NCBI GenBank assembly: GCA_956465555.1
Contig: OY101126.1
Coordinates: forward strand, 42,501 to 106,500
Direction: 5' to 3'
Origin: Nitzschia sp. pyKryTriq1
Lineage: Eukaryota; Bacillariophyta; Bacillariophyceae; Bacillariales; Bacillariaceae
DNA: 64,000 nt
The notes beneath the pieces are model-generated. The model made no database searches and was not told the DNA's origin. It was given only the letters and a program-made list of their open reading frames with translations. The position numbers were made by a program, and so were the translations under genes. Below are positions 52,924 to 63,608 of this stretch, in pieces (the first letter of the stretch is position 1; every line of letters starts with the position of its first letter).

Positions 52924-54278
52924 ACAACACGGAAGGCGCAGAAGATGAAAACGAAGAAGAACCTTCCTTTTCCGAATTTCGGATTCAAGTAGGTGGAAAC
53001 ACTGTCTTTCCTTCGAACTACTACAAGGGAAGTGACTTTCGAAACCATGACACGGGAGAATCCATTCTGCCCACTGAAGTATACATGAACTTGTTCCGAC
53101 AAGTCTTTGGCGTTCGCAATGGGGCGCAACAGAAAACGTTTCTCTTGTTCATTGTCCTCTACATGTTTGTCATGACCGGTCCCATTTCCGATTTGAATAC
53201 GACCCTATTCATTGCCCTGAACGATGACGACAAGTCTACTGGTAGCTACATGGCCATTGTTGTTGGAGTCTTGGTTTCAGCAACCATGATGGCTCTGGCG
53301 TGGAAGATTGGAAACTTTTTCCTGGAGCGAATCTACAAGACACTCGACTCTCAAGCTCAGCAATTGGTGAATGAGAAGCACGACGAGCTTCTAGAGTCAT
53401 ATGGCATCGAGATTGGATACCAGAAATGCAAATCTTTTTTTACTTCTTCGAGCATGATGAAGCGTTACGTCAATGATGACTCTTATGTGTGGCTCCGCCG
53501 ACCTCGTCAAGCTGTTGCTGTTGCTGCAGCAACAGCAGCAGCAGCGACATCCTCCTCATCGCTCTCTCCTCCACCGCCCAAAGAGTTTCCTCTCATTTAT
53601 ATTTGTGCTTTGGTCCCCGGTGATATTCACATCAACGAAGAAGACTATCATTCCAGCATGGGATTCGATGAACAGACGTGGAAGTTGATTCAAAAGACTC
53701 ACAAGGAGATGCTGCAAAAGCACAATCCCTTTATGAACCGTTTGGCGATCGTCCTGTTTTTAATCTTGATTCCGTATGCATTCGGTGGTGCCTTTATTGC
53801 CTATCACATTGGATTTGCCGCCTACTGGACTGGCTTCCTCCTATACTTTTGTGTCTTGTATCACTTTTTCCAGTGGGTGGAGCGACGACACAAGCAAGTG
53901 CAACAACTGGTGGCCGAAACTGTCACTGGTATCTTGAACAACAACAACAACAACAACAAAACCACCGGTTACAGCAAATATAAAGACGATGAAGACAGGA
54001 TGATGCTGAAAGACGATCCGGATCTTGTTTCTGAAGAAGAATATACTTTCAATCCCAACCTTGTTGGGTACTCTTTGATTTGGCAGGACTCTCCACCTCT
54101 GGAGGGCCGCCGGACTTCCACTCGCTATCAACTCGTTCGAACGACTAATACATCCGATTGTCAAAAGAGGGCGGATGATGAGGATGATAATGATACTACT
54201 ACTACCCGTAGCAGCCAAGAAGAAGAAGAACAAGAAGAAATAAGACTCGAGCACTCCTCTCCGCTTGAGATTCTATAG
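52839..54278 (+). CDS. Intact four-TM membrane protein (copy F7), diverged paralogue
   Basis: 479 residues, start MVDDDDSLKAESLLRI. Same order of blocks as F5/F6 but clearly older divergence: EPSFSEFRIQVGGNTVF, SDFRNHDTGESILPTEVYMN, two N-terminal TMs (LLFIVLYMFVMTGPISDL; MAIVVGVLVSATMMALAWKI), RIYKTLDSQAQQLVNEKHDE, WLRRPRQAVAVAAATAAAA, LVPGDIHINEEDYHSSMGFD, TM3/TM4 (LAIVLFLILIPYAFGGAFIA; AAYWTGFLLYFCVLYHFF), QQLVAETVTGILNNNN and GYSLIWQDSPPLEGRRTSTR. The closing SSPLEIL matches SSLEIV. The conserved blocks define the family. Confidence 0.8.
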
Positions 54279-54489
54279 CGATCGACTGCATCCTGCTATC
54301 AGCGAAAGCAAGGCCCAAACTCTTACAAAGTAGTACCAGTACTAGCTAGTAGTATCCCCCCTCTTCCTCTACTCCCTACTCAACTACTACTACTAGTAGT
54401 AGTACCTTGGAGGTGTATGGTACCTGGTAGTTTGATGGGAGGACGCCTCCGTTACGAGTTATACTACTGTGGTATAGTGTATACTGCAT

Positions 54490-55450
54490 GTTGTTGTTGT
54501 TCTTGTTGTTGTTTGTTCGGAAGAATGACTCAACAAGAGCTTCCATTCGTCTTGAAATTGTGTGGCAAGCGACGACGACGACGACGACGACGACGACAAT
54601 GACAATGACAATGACGATGACAATGAAGTAGAATCATCACATGAAGTAGAAGAATCGGTGGTGGTCCTCGGTGGAAATATCAAAATCAGATTGCTTTCCA
54701 TGTCCCGTTCCCGCCAACTACAGTGCGTCTTCCAAAATTACTCGAACCGACCATGGCAGCCAATAAGTTTGGTGAAGAAGAGAAGAAGAAGAAGAAGAAG
54801 CGGGTGGGGATGGCGATGATGATGATGCTTCTTCTTCTTCTCCTCCTCCTTCTTTCGTAGTAATGCTTTTCGCAGTGATCCACAATCCCTTGGCATGAAA
54901 GGTCCAATCGGGACGTTCCCTATGCCATAATGTTGACGTCGTAGAAGTAGAGGTACTGGTAGTGTTGTTTTTGTTGTTTTTGTTGTTGGCAGACAATGAT
55001 GATGATGATGATGATCAGGCTGATGATGATGAGGCTGAGGCGGATGATAATTCGTATAGTGTATCCAATGCTTGAGATTGCAAATACAGTATGATCAAAG
55101 ACGGTCGGAATCAATCTATGCCTCGCCCGCCGACGTCGGGTTGCCGCATTTCGAGATGTCCAACTGGACGCACCGGAACTAGTACAGTGTCTACGGACGA
55201 TCTACAGGACAAGCATGCTAGACAATGCAAGACACTAGTCGGCGAGATGTCCAACTGGACGCACCGGAACTAGTACAGTTTCTACGGACGATCTACAGGA
55301 CAAGCATGCTAGCTAGACAATGCAAGACAATAGTCTCGACACCCAGCATGACATGAATGAAATAATACTGTAATGAATTGGTTTCTTTCCCGGTTTTCAC
55401 GTTCAGCTTGACGCGAGAGACGACGACGCGACGACGCGACGACGACGACT
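54490..55450 (-). repeat. Right arm of long inverted repeat
   Basis: Inverted copy of 40325-41160, about 215 bp after F7. It carries an extra internal tandem duplication (about 55152-55345). The unit contains GATGTCCAACTGGACGCACC, GAACTAGTACAGT and CTACGGACGATCTACAGGAC, and occurs twice here but once in the left arm. The plus frame at 54562-54819 (VVLGGNIKIRLLSMSRSRQL) corresponds to the minus frame of the left arm. CAA/GAC microsatellites differ in length between arms. Confidence 0.85.
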
Positions 55451-55668
55451 CCTCCCCTCACTACTGTATACCGGTACATACCAGACTATTATACGTACCG
55501 GTACTGTACGAGTACCGTAGAATACAGTACGAGTACCGGTAATGGGGACCCTGCTGTGTTTGAAGCTGCGCGATACGTGTACCGTACCGTCGTGGAGACC
55601 GTCCCAAAGCACCTACAGTAAAAAATAATATTCAAATAATATCGCGTTGTTGAGGATGCGATATTATC

Positions 55669-56571
55669 ATGCTGAAGTGTGTGTTTTTCATTATAATATT
55701 ATTATTTATCAGAATGAATAATAGTAATAATAGAATGAAGCGCTTATTGCCGTCGTCGATTTCATCTTCCTCATCCTCATCCTCATCAGCGCTGATGGTG
55801 GCGCTGCTGCTGTGGATGTTGCTACTGTCATTGTCGTGGTCGCTGACCATGGCGTTTCCAGTGGTTGGTGCTGCTGCTGCTGCTCGTGATGGTGGTCATG
55901 GTACTGGTCATGGTTGTGCTGGTCATGGCGGTGTTCCTCATCGAGGATGGTCATCTTCTTCTTCACAACAACAACAACAACAACAACCACCACCACCACG
56001 ACGTCAAAATGTTGGAATGATGATGGTGGAAGAGCAACACATCATTGATACTGCTGATGCTGATGCTGATGCTGGACCTCAAAGTAGCGGCAGGAGAGCA
56101 GTACGTCAGATTCTGGGTGCCGACCGACAAGGACGACGAGGAGGAGGAGAAGGAGCAATGATGGATCGAGCAGCATTTGTCGGACGCACTATTACTGCTA
56201 CGACGACATTACTAGTATTAGTAGGAGGTGGTGGAGGAGGAGGAGCCGCCCATGCCGCCGCCGCCGCCGCCAGCAATGATGATCTCAACAAGATGAAGAA
56301 GAATCTTCCAACAAAGAAACTATTAGCCTCGAAAGAATTGAAAATGTTGGAAAAGGAAACAAAAAAGTTGGAGAAACAGGCTACGAAAGCAACCAAGAGG
56401 TTATCATCATCATCATCATTGCTGCTGCAAAATACGAATCTCGTCAAGAAGGAAGCGAAAAAGGCAGAACGGCAAGTTCAAAAAGTATCCAAAGAAGTTG
56501 GCAAGCGCGTTCAGAAACTGGAAAAGCAAGTCACGAAAGAAGCCAACAACAAGAAGAAGAAGCTGTTTTGA
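55669..56571 (+). CDS. Plastid-targeted Lys-rich helical protein
   Basis: 300 residues if started at MLKCVFF; ATGs at 55714 or 55735 are equally possible. A hydrophobic signal (ALMVALLLWMLLLSLSWSLT) ends in MAFPVVGAA with Phe after Ala, typical of diatom plastid preproteins. A second hydrophobic stretch with Gly/Ala run (residues ~178-205: RAAFVGRTITATTTLLVLVG..AAHAAAAAA) could be a thylakoid signal or a membrane anchor. The C-terminal ~90 residues are a highly charged helix (KELKMLEKETKKLEKQATKA; VKKEAKKAERQVQKVSKEVG). Function unknown. Confidence 0.65.
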   Translation: MLKCVFFIIILLFIRMNNSNNRMKRLLPSSISSSSSSSSSALMVALLLWMLLLSLSWSLTMAFPVVGAAAAARDGGHGTGHGCAGHGGVPHRGWSSSSSQQQQQQQPPPPRRQNVGMMMVEEQHIIDTADADADAGPQSSGRRAVRQILGADRQGRRGGGEGAMMDRAAFVGRTITATTTLLVLVGGGGGGGAAHAAAAAASNDDLNKMKKNLPTKKLLASKELKMLEKETKKLEKQATKATKRLSSSSSLLLQNTNLVKKEAKKAERQVQKVSKEVGKRVQKLEKQVTKEANNKKKKLF

Positions 56572-56984
56572 TTGATTTATCACCCAATCTACTACTAATA
56601 CGGCTAATTCTACTATTAGTTATCTCTAAATCGTACGACTAGTAGTAGTAGAGTAGACACCTCCAACGTGTCTACTACTAGCTAGTAGTAGCAGTAGTAG
56701 TATGATAACAGCGGATAGCAAAGCATGTAAAGGTAGATTATAGTAATAGATAATAAAAAAGTCATGGTCATCAATCTTGGAGGATTGGTGAATGGTGTGA
56801 GTGGAAATCTATGATGATATGGAGATCTTGTGCTAGCGCCATGCGTGGAATGCTGGAATTCCCGATTCCAGATTCCTTCGTATCATTGCGCTGTTGTCAC
56901 TCCCCTCATTTCGTCAGGCCGCTCCTGGATCTGAGTTCAAAAGGAAGTTTCCTTTCGAAGTATGTGTTGTTGCATCGTTGGTGG

Positions 56985-57613
56985 ATCGGATATTCCGTGT
57001 GGTTAACGGCCGATGGCTTGTTGTTGATCGTTGGTTGATCGGATGTTCCGTGTGGTTAACGGTCGATGGCTTGTTGTTGATCGTTGGTTGATCGGATGTT
57101 CCGTGTGGTTAACGGGCTGATGCCTTTCGTTAGATCATGGTGCGATCGGATGTTCCGTGTGGTTAACGGCCGATGGCTTTAGTCAGATCATGGTGCGATC
57201 GGATGTTCCGTGTGGTTAACAAGCCGATGGCTTGTTGTTGATCGTTGGTTGATCGGATGTTCCGTGTGGTTAACGGGCCGATGGCTTTCGTTAGATCATG
57301 GTGCGATCGGATGTTCCGTGTGGTTAACAAGCCGATGGCTTTAGTCAGATCATGGTGCGATATTATCGGATGTTCCGTGTGGTTAACGGGCCGATGGCTT
57401 GTTGTTGATCGTTGGTTGATCGGATGTTCCGTGTGGTTAACGGGCCGATGGCTTTCGTTAGATCATGGTGCGATCGGATGTTCCGTGTGGTTAACGGCCG
57501 ATGGCTTTAGTCAGATCATGGTGCGATCGGATGTTCCGTGTGGTTAACGGGCCGATGGCTTTCGTTAGATCATGGTGCGATCGGATGTTCCGTGTGGTTA
57601 ACGGGCCGATGGC
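56985..57613 (+). repeat. 12-copy ~54-bp minisatellite
   Basis: Each unit starts ATCGGATGTTCCGTGTGGTT and continues AACGGGCCGATGGCTT. A variable 20-bp end of three kinds follows: TGTTGTTGATCGTTGGTTG, TCGTTAGATCATGGTGCG or TAGTCAGATCATGGTGCG. Order of the variant ends is approximately a,a,b,c,a,b,c,a,b,c,b, suggesting duplication of an a-b-c triplet. Units of 53 and 54 bp break any long reading frame. Confidence 0.9.
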
Positions 57614-57728
57614 GTATGCTTGATAGTGGTGTGCTATTCGACTGTCGGATATGCCATGTAGAGCGATGGGCCTACAGACGCGTTGCGATGGTTTCAACAC
57701 TTTCGAATGTTCCATTTATTACAGTTCG

Positions 57729-57872
57729 ATGACGATCGAGCAGGTGTTGGAGCGTCGTGGATTTGCATGCTTTCATGATGATGTTTACATTACAATGCAT
57801 GGTGGTGATGATAATGGGATGGTATTATATGCGCTTTCGAAATCACATAAACGAATTCCACTTGTTTTATGA
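57729..57872 (+). CDS. Small ORF inside the LTR element
   Basis: 47 residues, MTIEQVLERRGFACFHDDVY and GMVLYALSKSHKRIPLVL. Protein-like composition without low complexity; open upstream to about 57651. No family recognised. It may be a relic of the element's original protein. Confidence 0.3.
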   Translation: MTIEQVLERRGFACFHDDVYITMHGGDDNGMVLYALSKSHKRIPLVL

Positions 57873-58299
57873 TTGCGCGGAAACGGGTGTCGACACCTTC
57901 CGACGTGACAATAATGATACTTAGCTGTGTATTTTCATGGCAAAGTGCAATTGGTAGCAAGACTGTTAATCTGATAACAGCGGATAGCAAAGCATGTAAA
58001 GGTAGATTATAGTAATAGATAATAAAAAAGTCATGGTCATCAATCTTGGAGGATTGGTGAATGGTGTGAGTGGAAATCTATGATGATATGGAGATCTTGT
58101 GCTAGCGCCATGCGTGGAATGCTGGAATTCCCGATTCCAGATTCCTTCGTATCATTGCGCTGTTGTCATAGTAGCTAAAAATAACACGGAAGGAGCCTAT
58201 AGTGTTGAGAGTGTTGCGTTATTGCATTGTACATCACGACAGCAGCAGCTATAGCTATAGCTAGTATAGCTATAGCCAGCTCTCTCTCTCTGTCTACTA

Positions 58300-60685
58300 C
58301 TAGACAATACTTTCCTCCGGATCGGCTTCCTCGGTATTAACCGTAGAAGTTGCAGTTGTCGATGCCACAACTCGTTCTTCCTTCTCGGATACGGGTAATA
58401 GTATGGAGGATGACGACGACGACGACGACGACGACGAGCCGCTTTCATCGACATCGACATCGACATCGACATCGTCATTGTCCGTGCAACTCATAGTCAA
58501 TCTGCCCATTCTCATTCTCAGTCTTGGACTGGAAGGAGGGTCGTTGGGAACGAGCCACTCCAGATCGTCTTCTTCGTCCTCGTCGTAGTCGTCATGACCA
58601 GCAGCATCAGCATCAGCAGCAGCATCCTCGTGCTCATTCTTGGCCAAGGGATGGTGGAGGTGGTGCGGGTGCGGGTGGTGCGATGGCAACAATGTCGAAG
58701 AGTTGTTATCATCCTCCTCGGTACTCGAGCAAGGCGAGATGGATGCCAGTAGAAGCATTTTATTATGATGTTGACCACCACTGGCATCTTGTTCTTCTTC
58801 TTCTTCTTGGTCACGCCGACCACCCAAAAGTCCACGACGATCCGAAGATGATGGTCTCATCCTGGGATAGTTGATCGGAAAGGATATTCTCTGGTGGCGA
58901 GATGATGGTGATGGCGACGATGATGATGATGTCGGTGATCCACCTCCAGCACTTGCAACAATATCCGATTGGACCCGTCGAAAGGGAAGGGATAATAGGC
59001 TGCCAGTACCAGTAGTAGCAGCGGCAGCGGCAGCAGCAGCGGTGGCAGCCTGAAATCCGCCAATCACATCCTCTTCGTCCTCTTCACTTTCATAGCTTCG
59101 AGTCCGTAAGATCATGTGTGGGTGATGGGATGAATGATCTGCAGAGTTGTTGTTGTTGTTGCTGCCAAACAAGCCATGAAGAGACAAGCTTGCCGGCAAG
59201 ACGGAGGATCGTTGCTGTTGATGTTGATGATGTGGCATCCTCATCATTCCACCGACAATCAAAGAAGGTGGAGAAGGCGTTGGTTCGTGACTGACCACTC
59301 TTCGAAAGGGCGAGGCCGGTGGTAGTTGTTCCTTGTGCTGGTTGGACGACGACGACGACGACGACTTGGTGGAACCCTTGTTGTTGTTGTTGTTGTTGTT
59401 TCCAATCAGTGTATACGTCGCTCGTTTGGCGGCACGTGAAATGAGTCCATGGACAATCATAAAGAAGGAATCTTCTTCTCGATCTTCCCCTTCTTCTTCT
59501 TCATCCGCACTGCCTCCTCTTCCCTTTTCCAAATCCATCTCCTCATCCTCCAAATTATGATCTTCTTCTTGGCCTTGTTGAAAGGTGATGGGTAATGGCG
59601 GCAATTCTCGAATAATGATTTTATTCCGACACGAAGGACATTCTTCTTGTCGTTTGCCTTCGAGCCATGGTTCAATGCATTCGGCATGAAAGACATGATA
59701 ACAGTGGCAGGTATCGGAAAAGCGAGACCAGGATACAATATCTCCGACTCGGAACGAGTCCAAACATATCACACAGGCATGCTCTTCTTCATTATCAACA
59801 TCAATATCCATATCAACATCAACAACATCATCCAACGATTGTGCTTGTTCTTGTTGTTGCTCTTGTTGCTCTTTTGTTACCGCAGGAATACTACTAGTAG
59901 CAGGACAAGAAGAAGAAGAAGAAGAAGAAGAAGTAGTATCATCATCGACCGGTCCCAACGTCCAATTTCCATCGGCATCTTGGGCGACCACTCGCTGTAG
60001 TAGAAAGAACGAACGAAAAGAAAAGAAAAGAAAAGAAAAGAAAGGAAACGAGAAATGAAAAGGTGTGAGAAAGATAGGTGCGTTGTGATTGGAAGCAGAG
60101 TAGTAGTAGTAGTACCATCACGGCGATCCGACGGAAGGAAGGAAGGAAGGAATCACATCATTATCATCATCATCATCATCATCATCACAATGATAATGAT
60201 AATGATAATAGTAATAGTAATAGTATATTACGTACTTTGGTTCTCATGTTGTATTGGACCAGTTTGTGTCGATATTCTGGCGTTTGTTGTTCTCGTTCTT
60301 CCTTTTGTCGTTCTCGTGCCATCATTTCTTGATACCGGCGTCGAATTTCGGCTCCTCTCCAATGTTCCGGACCCGGCGCTTGTCGTTTCTTACAACAAAA
60401 ACACCACATAAACACAAAGACCCAACCAATGGCCAAGACATTGGTCAAGGCATTACTGTTGTTGTTGCTGTTGTTGTTGCTGTTGCTGTTGGTGTTGCTG
60501 TTGTTGCCTGGGGATGATGATACTGATGATACTGATGTGGTGCTGGTGGTGGTGGGCGAAAGGGTCATCGTCCAGTCATAATTATAAGGATGACTCGATG
60601 CTGATGCTGATGATGAGGAGGCATTCACATTACTACCACTGCTGCCGGAAAGAAGATCGACATTATTGTCCAGTGTTTCTTCCAT
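58300..60685 (-). CDS. Membrane-anchored RING-H2 E3 ubiquitin ligase-like protein
   Basis: Exons 60685-60236 (150 codons) and 59994-58300 are joined over a 241-nt intron (GTACGT..CTACAG, phase 0), giving about 714 residues. Residues ~1-80 are Ser/Asn-rich. One transmembrane segment ~80-97 (LTNVLAIGWVFVFMWCFCC) is followed by basic KKRQ. A helical region (HWRGAEIRRRYQEMMARERQ) reaches the exon junction, which reads NMRTK/RVVAQDADGNW. The RING-H2 in exon 2 (about residues 222-272) reads CVICLDSFRVGD..CHCYHVFHAECIEPWL..CPSCRNKII with the Cys/His ligands in place. The rest is low complexity. It probably ubiquitinates membrane-associated substrates. Confidence 0.85.
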
Positions 60686-61804
60686 TGTCCTTGTTCTTTG
60701 TTTTATTCTTGGTCTTCCTACTTTCGAAGAAGAAGAAGGATCGAAGGGTACAACTCACGAGTAGTGGTAGCAGTGAAATGAAGGAATGGCGAAGGATGAA
60801 ATAAAAAGAAAGAAAAAAAGGAAGGAAGGAAAGCAAAAAAAGTAACCACACAAGGAAGAAATTCGCCCCCAACCAGAATTCTCGCTTGGAACACTCCTCA
60901 AGAATCAGCAGCAAGTGCGTTAGTACAGTAGACGATTCAACCTTCGCCTCGCTTCGAGTGTGTGTGTGTGTGTATGTGTTGAGCTCGAGCACCTTGCTTG
61001 CTGATCGTTGAAACACTGATAAATAATGATAATGCTGTAGAGGAGTCTACTAGTCCGTTTGGTGCTCGTATTTCTCTTTCTCTCGATGATGATGATGATG
61101 ATTGAATCATTCTTCCCACCACTCAGTCTTCGCACAACGCACGCGCACTTCTCACTTCTTATTCCTTTTTTGGATACGAACACTTCAGTCCGCTATGCAA
61201 GACCTGCGCGATGATTTTCATTGATGATGTCATGGTCCTCTTTTTAGTGCCCGAAGTTTGTTAGTTTGGGCTTGTGGTCCGGTCCGGGACTTCCTAGTGC
61301 CTCCTCGGAGGTGTGACACAATGTTATATTCAGTGCTGTAGGTACACATTCGAGATAAACATTCTTCAGACCGTAAGATCCCGTGTCTTGTAGACAGCAG
61401 AGGCACACGTCAGTTCATCGATTTGATTGGTGGAAGGAAACGAAAGACTTCCAATAATAATTCGGAGTATGATAACGAACGCACGTCGTCATCGAGACGT
61501 TCCGATCCGATCCGATGAGGAGGCGCGCCAAAAGAACAACATGTGTGTGAGTAGAGATTGCTTGATGGTCGGTCTTGCTGCCATCCGTCCGTGTGTCCGA
61601 AAGTCGGATGGATGGATACCATATTATTCTCATCGTCGTTCGAGTAAAATCGGGCATGAGGAGGATGGTATGGTGGATATGTATGTATGTGGTATGAGTT
61701 ACTTCTTCTTTCTCAAAAAACAAGTTGACGACTGCCACGCACTGATCTAGTTACTACAAACAAGTAGAACATCGTAGTAAACAACAACATCACACTTGCG
61801 CAAG
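60686..61804. other. Spacer between divergent RING and methyltransferase genes
   Basis: Likely contains both promoters. Purine-rich AAGAAAGAAAAAAAGG at about 60806-60830, (GT)n at 60958-60975 and (GATGAT)n at 61085-61100. No supported gene; frames at 61415-61750 overlap on both strands and look random. Confidence 0.5.
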
Positions 61805-63031
61805 ATGTCGTCTACTCCGACCTACGATCTTCTCGTCGGCTCCGAGCAACAAGGCAAGAACAAAGGTGACGACGGCGGCTGCGATGCTTCGTCTGGTTCG
61901 TCGGAATCCACAGAGGAGGAATTTGATTTTATTCAAAGCACTTGGGAAAATGGTGTCGAGACGGGGTTGATTATTCAATGGCCATCACCAGCACCAGCAC
62001 CAGCACCAGCAGCAGCACCAGCACCAGCAGCAGTACCACCGGTAGTAGTAACCGTATCATCCTCTTCTGCGGATCCGGAAACTCCTCCTCCATACTATTA
62101 TTATCGCCCACTCCATTTGTCTACCAAATTGACGGAAGATCGCATTGCTCCCTTGTTTGATGGCACGCAATGGGCCGGAACGCGAGTGTGGAAGGCGGCC
62201 ATTGTAGCATTGGAATATTTACTTGAACAAGAACAAGAAGAAGAACAACAAGAACAACAACAACAAGAACAACATGCAGATCATTTTAGTGGTTCGAGTT
62301 TGTTGGAACTGGGATGTGGATTGGGCGTTCCGGCCATGTTGTGGCATTTAATACAGGAAAAGAAACAACAACAACAACAACAACAACACCAGCAAAAGCC
62401 GAACATGATCTCGTCGTTACGACCTACACCTTCTACTACTACTACTGCTGCTGCTTCTGCTTCTTTTCCGCCACCACCACCACCACCACCACCACCACCA
62501 CGAGTCGTCTTGACCGACATGCCGGATCTACTACCCCAATTAGAAGACAATGTGCGACGGAATTTTCCAGAATATTATGGACAATCGATTCAAGCCAAGG
62601 CATTCGACTGGTCGGCCGAAGGATTGAGAGAATTATGGAAACAAGAACAAGAAGAACAACAAGAACAACAAGCAAAAGACGAAAGGAGGAACAACCACGA
62701 CCACAATCATCCCAACGATAACGACGACGACAACGACAAGAAGAAGAATACAGTATTATTTGATATTTGTTTGAATTGCGATTGTATTTACGAACAGTTG
62801 TATGGACGAGAGTCTTGGGAAGCCTTGGCCGATGTCTTGACCGAAGTGGCACGGGTATCGCCACGGACTCGGATTGTGACGAGCGTCGAACGTCGCAGTG
62901 GAGACGGTTTGGAAGACTTTTTGGAACGACTGGAACGTACCGGGACGGTCCAACGACCCATCCAACGAGTATTACGGAATGATGATGATCCCCATCATGT
63001 GATTGAAATCTATGTGACACGAGGCATATAA
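61805..63031 (+). CDS. METTL21-type (Methyltransf_16) protein methyltransferase
   Basis: 408 residues from the ATG at 61805 (MSSTPTYDLLVGSEQQ). After a Pro/Ala linker come LTEDRIAPLFDGTQWAGTRV and the SAM-binding motif I SLLELGCGLGVPAMLW (about residues 164-180). Motif II is VVLTDMPDLLPQLEDNVRRN with the acidic residue for SAM ribose. A block follows with DICLNCDCIYEQLYG in place of the family's D-x-x-Y motif. C-terminal strands RTRIVTSVERR and HHVIEIYVT complete the fold. Poly-Gln and Pro inserts interrupt loops. Family members trimethylate lysines on chaperones, eEF1A or related proteins; the target here is unknown. Confidence 0.85.
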   Translation: MSSTPTYDLLVGSEQQGKNKGDDGGCDASSGSSESTEEEFDFIQSTWENGVETGLIIQWPSPAPAPAPAAAPAPAAVPPVVVTVSSSSADPETPPPYYYYRPLHLSTKLTEDRIAPLFDGTQWAGTRVWKAAIVALEYLLEQEQEEEQQEQQQQEQHADHFSGSSLLELGCGLGVPAMLWHLIQEKKQQQQQQQHQQKPNMISSLRPTPSTTTTAAASASFPPPPPPPPPPPRVVLTDMPDLLPQLEDNVRRNFPEYYGQSIQAKAFDWSAEGLRELWKQEQEEQQEQQAKDERRNNHDHNHPNDNDDDNDKKKNTVLFDICLNCDCIYEQLYGRESWEALADVLTEVARVSPRTRIVTSVERRSGDGLEDFLERLERTGTVQRPIQRVLRNDDDPHHVIEIYVTRGI

Positions 63032-63608
63032 TTATAGTCGTAGTAGTAGTAGTATGACGATCCTATCCTCTTTTGTCTTTTGGGTATAGCAAGAGAATAT
63101 TAAATGATGGATTCATTTATTCACTGCTCCTCAGCCTGATGTCAGCATAATGAGCACTCTGAGAGTCTCTGTAAAGAGTTGCGCTCCCTTGTTTTGCGGA
63201 AGACTTTCAAGTCTAAAGAGTTGCGTGGCGCTTGTCTGACTGCACAAAGAGGAGAAGCATCTACTACCCTGCAGGAATGAATACTTCTCTACTGCATCTA
63301 CTGCAGGAGTAGATTCTTTGCTCACAGTCTGAGAAGCATTATTCATCCCGAGGACCTCGGCCTTCAGTGGCAGTTTTCCCAATTGGTGTACTACGTACTG
63401 TACTTTGATTGGCATAGTTTTTAAAAGAGGTCTGTTTTCATCTACTGTACTTCTTTCAGCGACATGATCATCATGATGTCCAGATGTCTATACTTTTTCA
63501 GGACTATGTAGTAGATGGCTAGCTAACAGTACAATCACCAGCGAAGAGGACGACGACTCATCATGGTTCCACCAACAACCAACAAGGATCTCATTATCAT
63601 TATTGTTA
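63032..63608. other. Spacer between convergent methyltransferase and FBPase genes
   Basis: A 94-codon minus frame at 63131-63415 (MPIKVQYVVHQLGKLPLKAE..) looks partly protein-like but contains an internal direct repeat (GTAGATGCAGTAGAGAAGTA-like) and no family. 3' UTRs of both neighbours are expected here. Confidence 0.45.

Larger units (their letters stand above)
56703..58168. mobile_element. Young non-autonomous LTR element with minisatellite interior
   Basis: Two identical 197-bp direct repeats (56703-56899, 57972-58168) start TGATAACAGC and end GCTGTTGTCA, so they have the canonical TG..CA ends. The 5 bp on either side are TAGTA and TAGTA, fitting a target-site duplication, though the surroundings are TAG-rich. 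The 1,072-bp interior has no gag-pol; it is a minisatellite plus a 47-codon frame. No clear primer-binding site or polypurine tract was found. Total 1,466 bp. A TRIM-like element is the simplest reading. Confidence 0.75.

Noticed and set aside
63131-63415. 94-codon minus frame between convergent genes
   Set aside because: Lies where 3' UTRs are expected and contains an internal DNA repeat. Left as unsupported.
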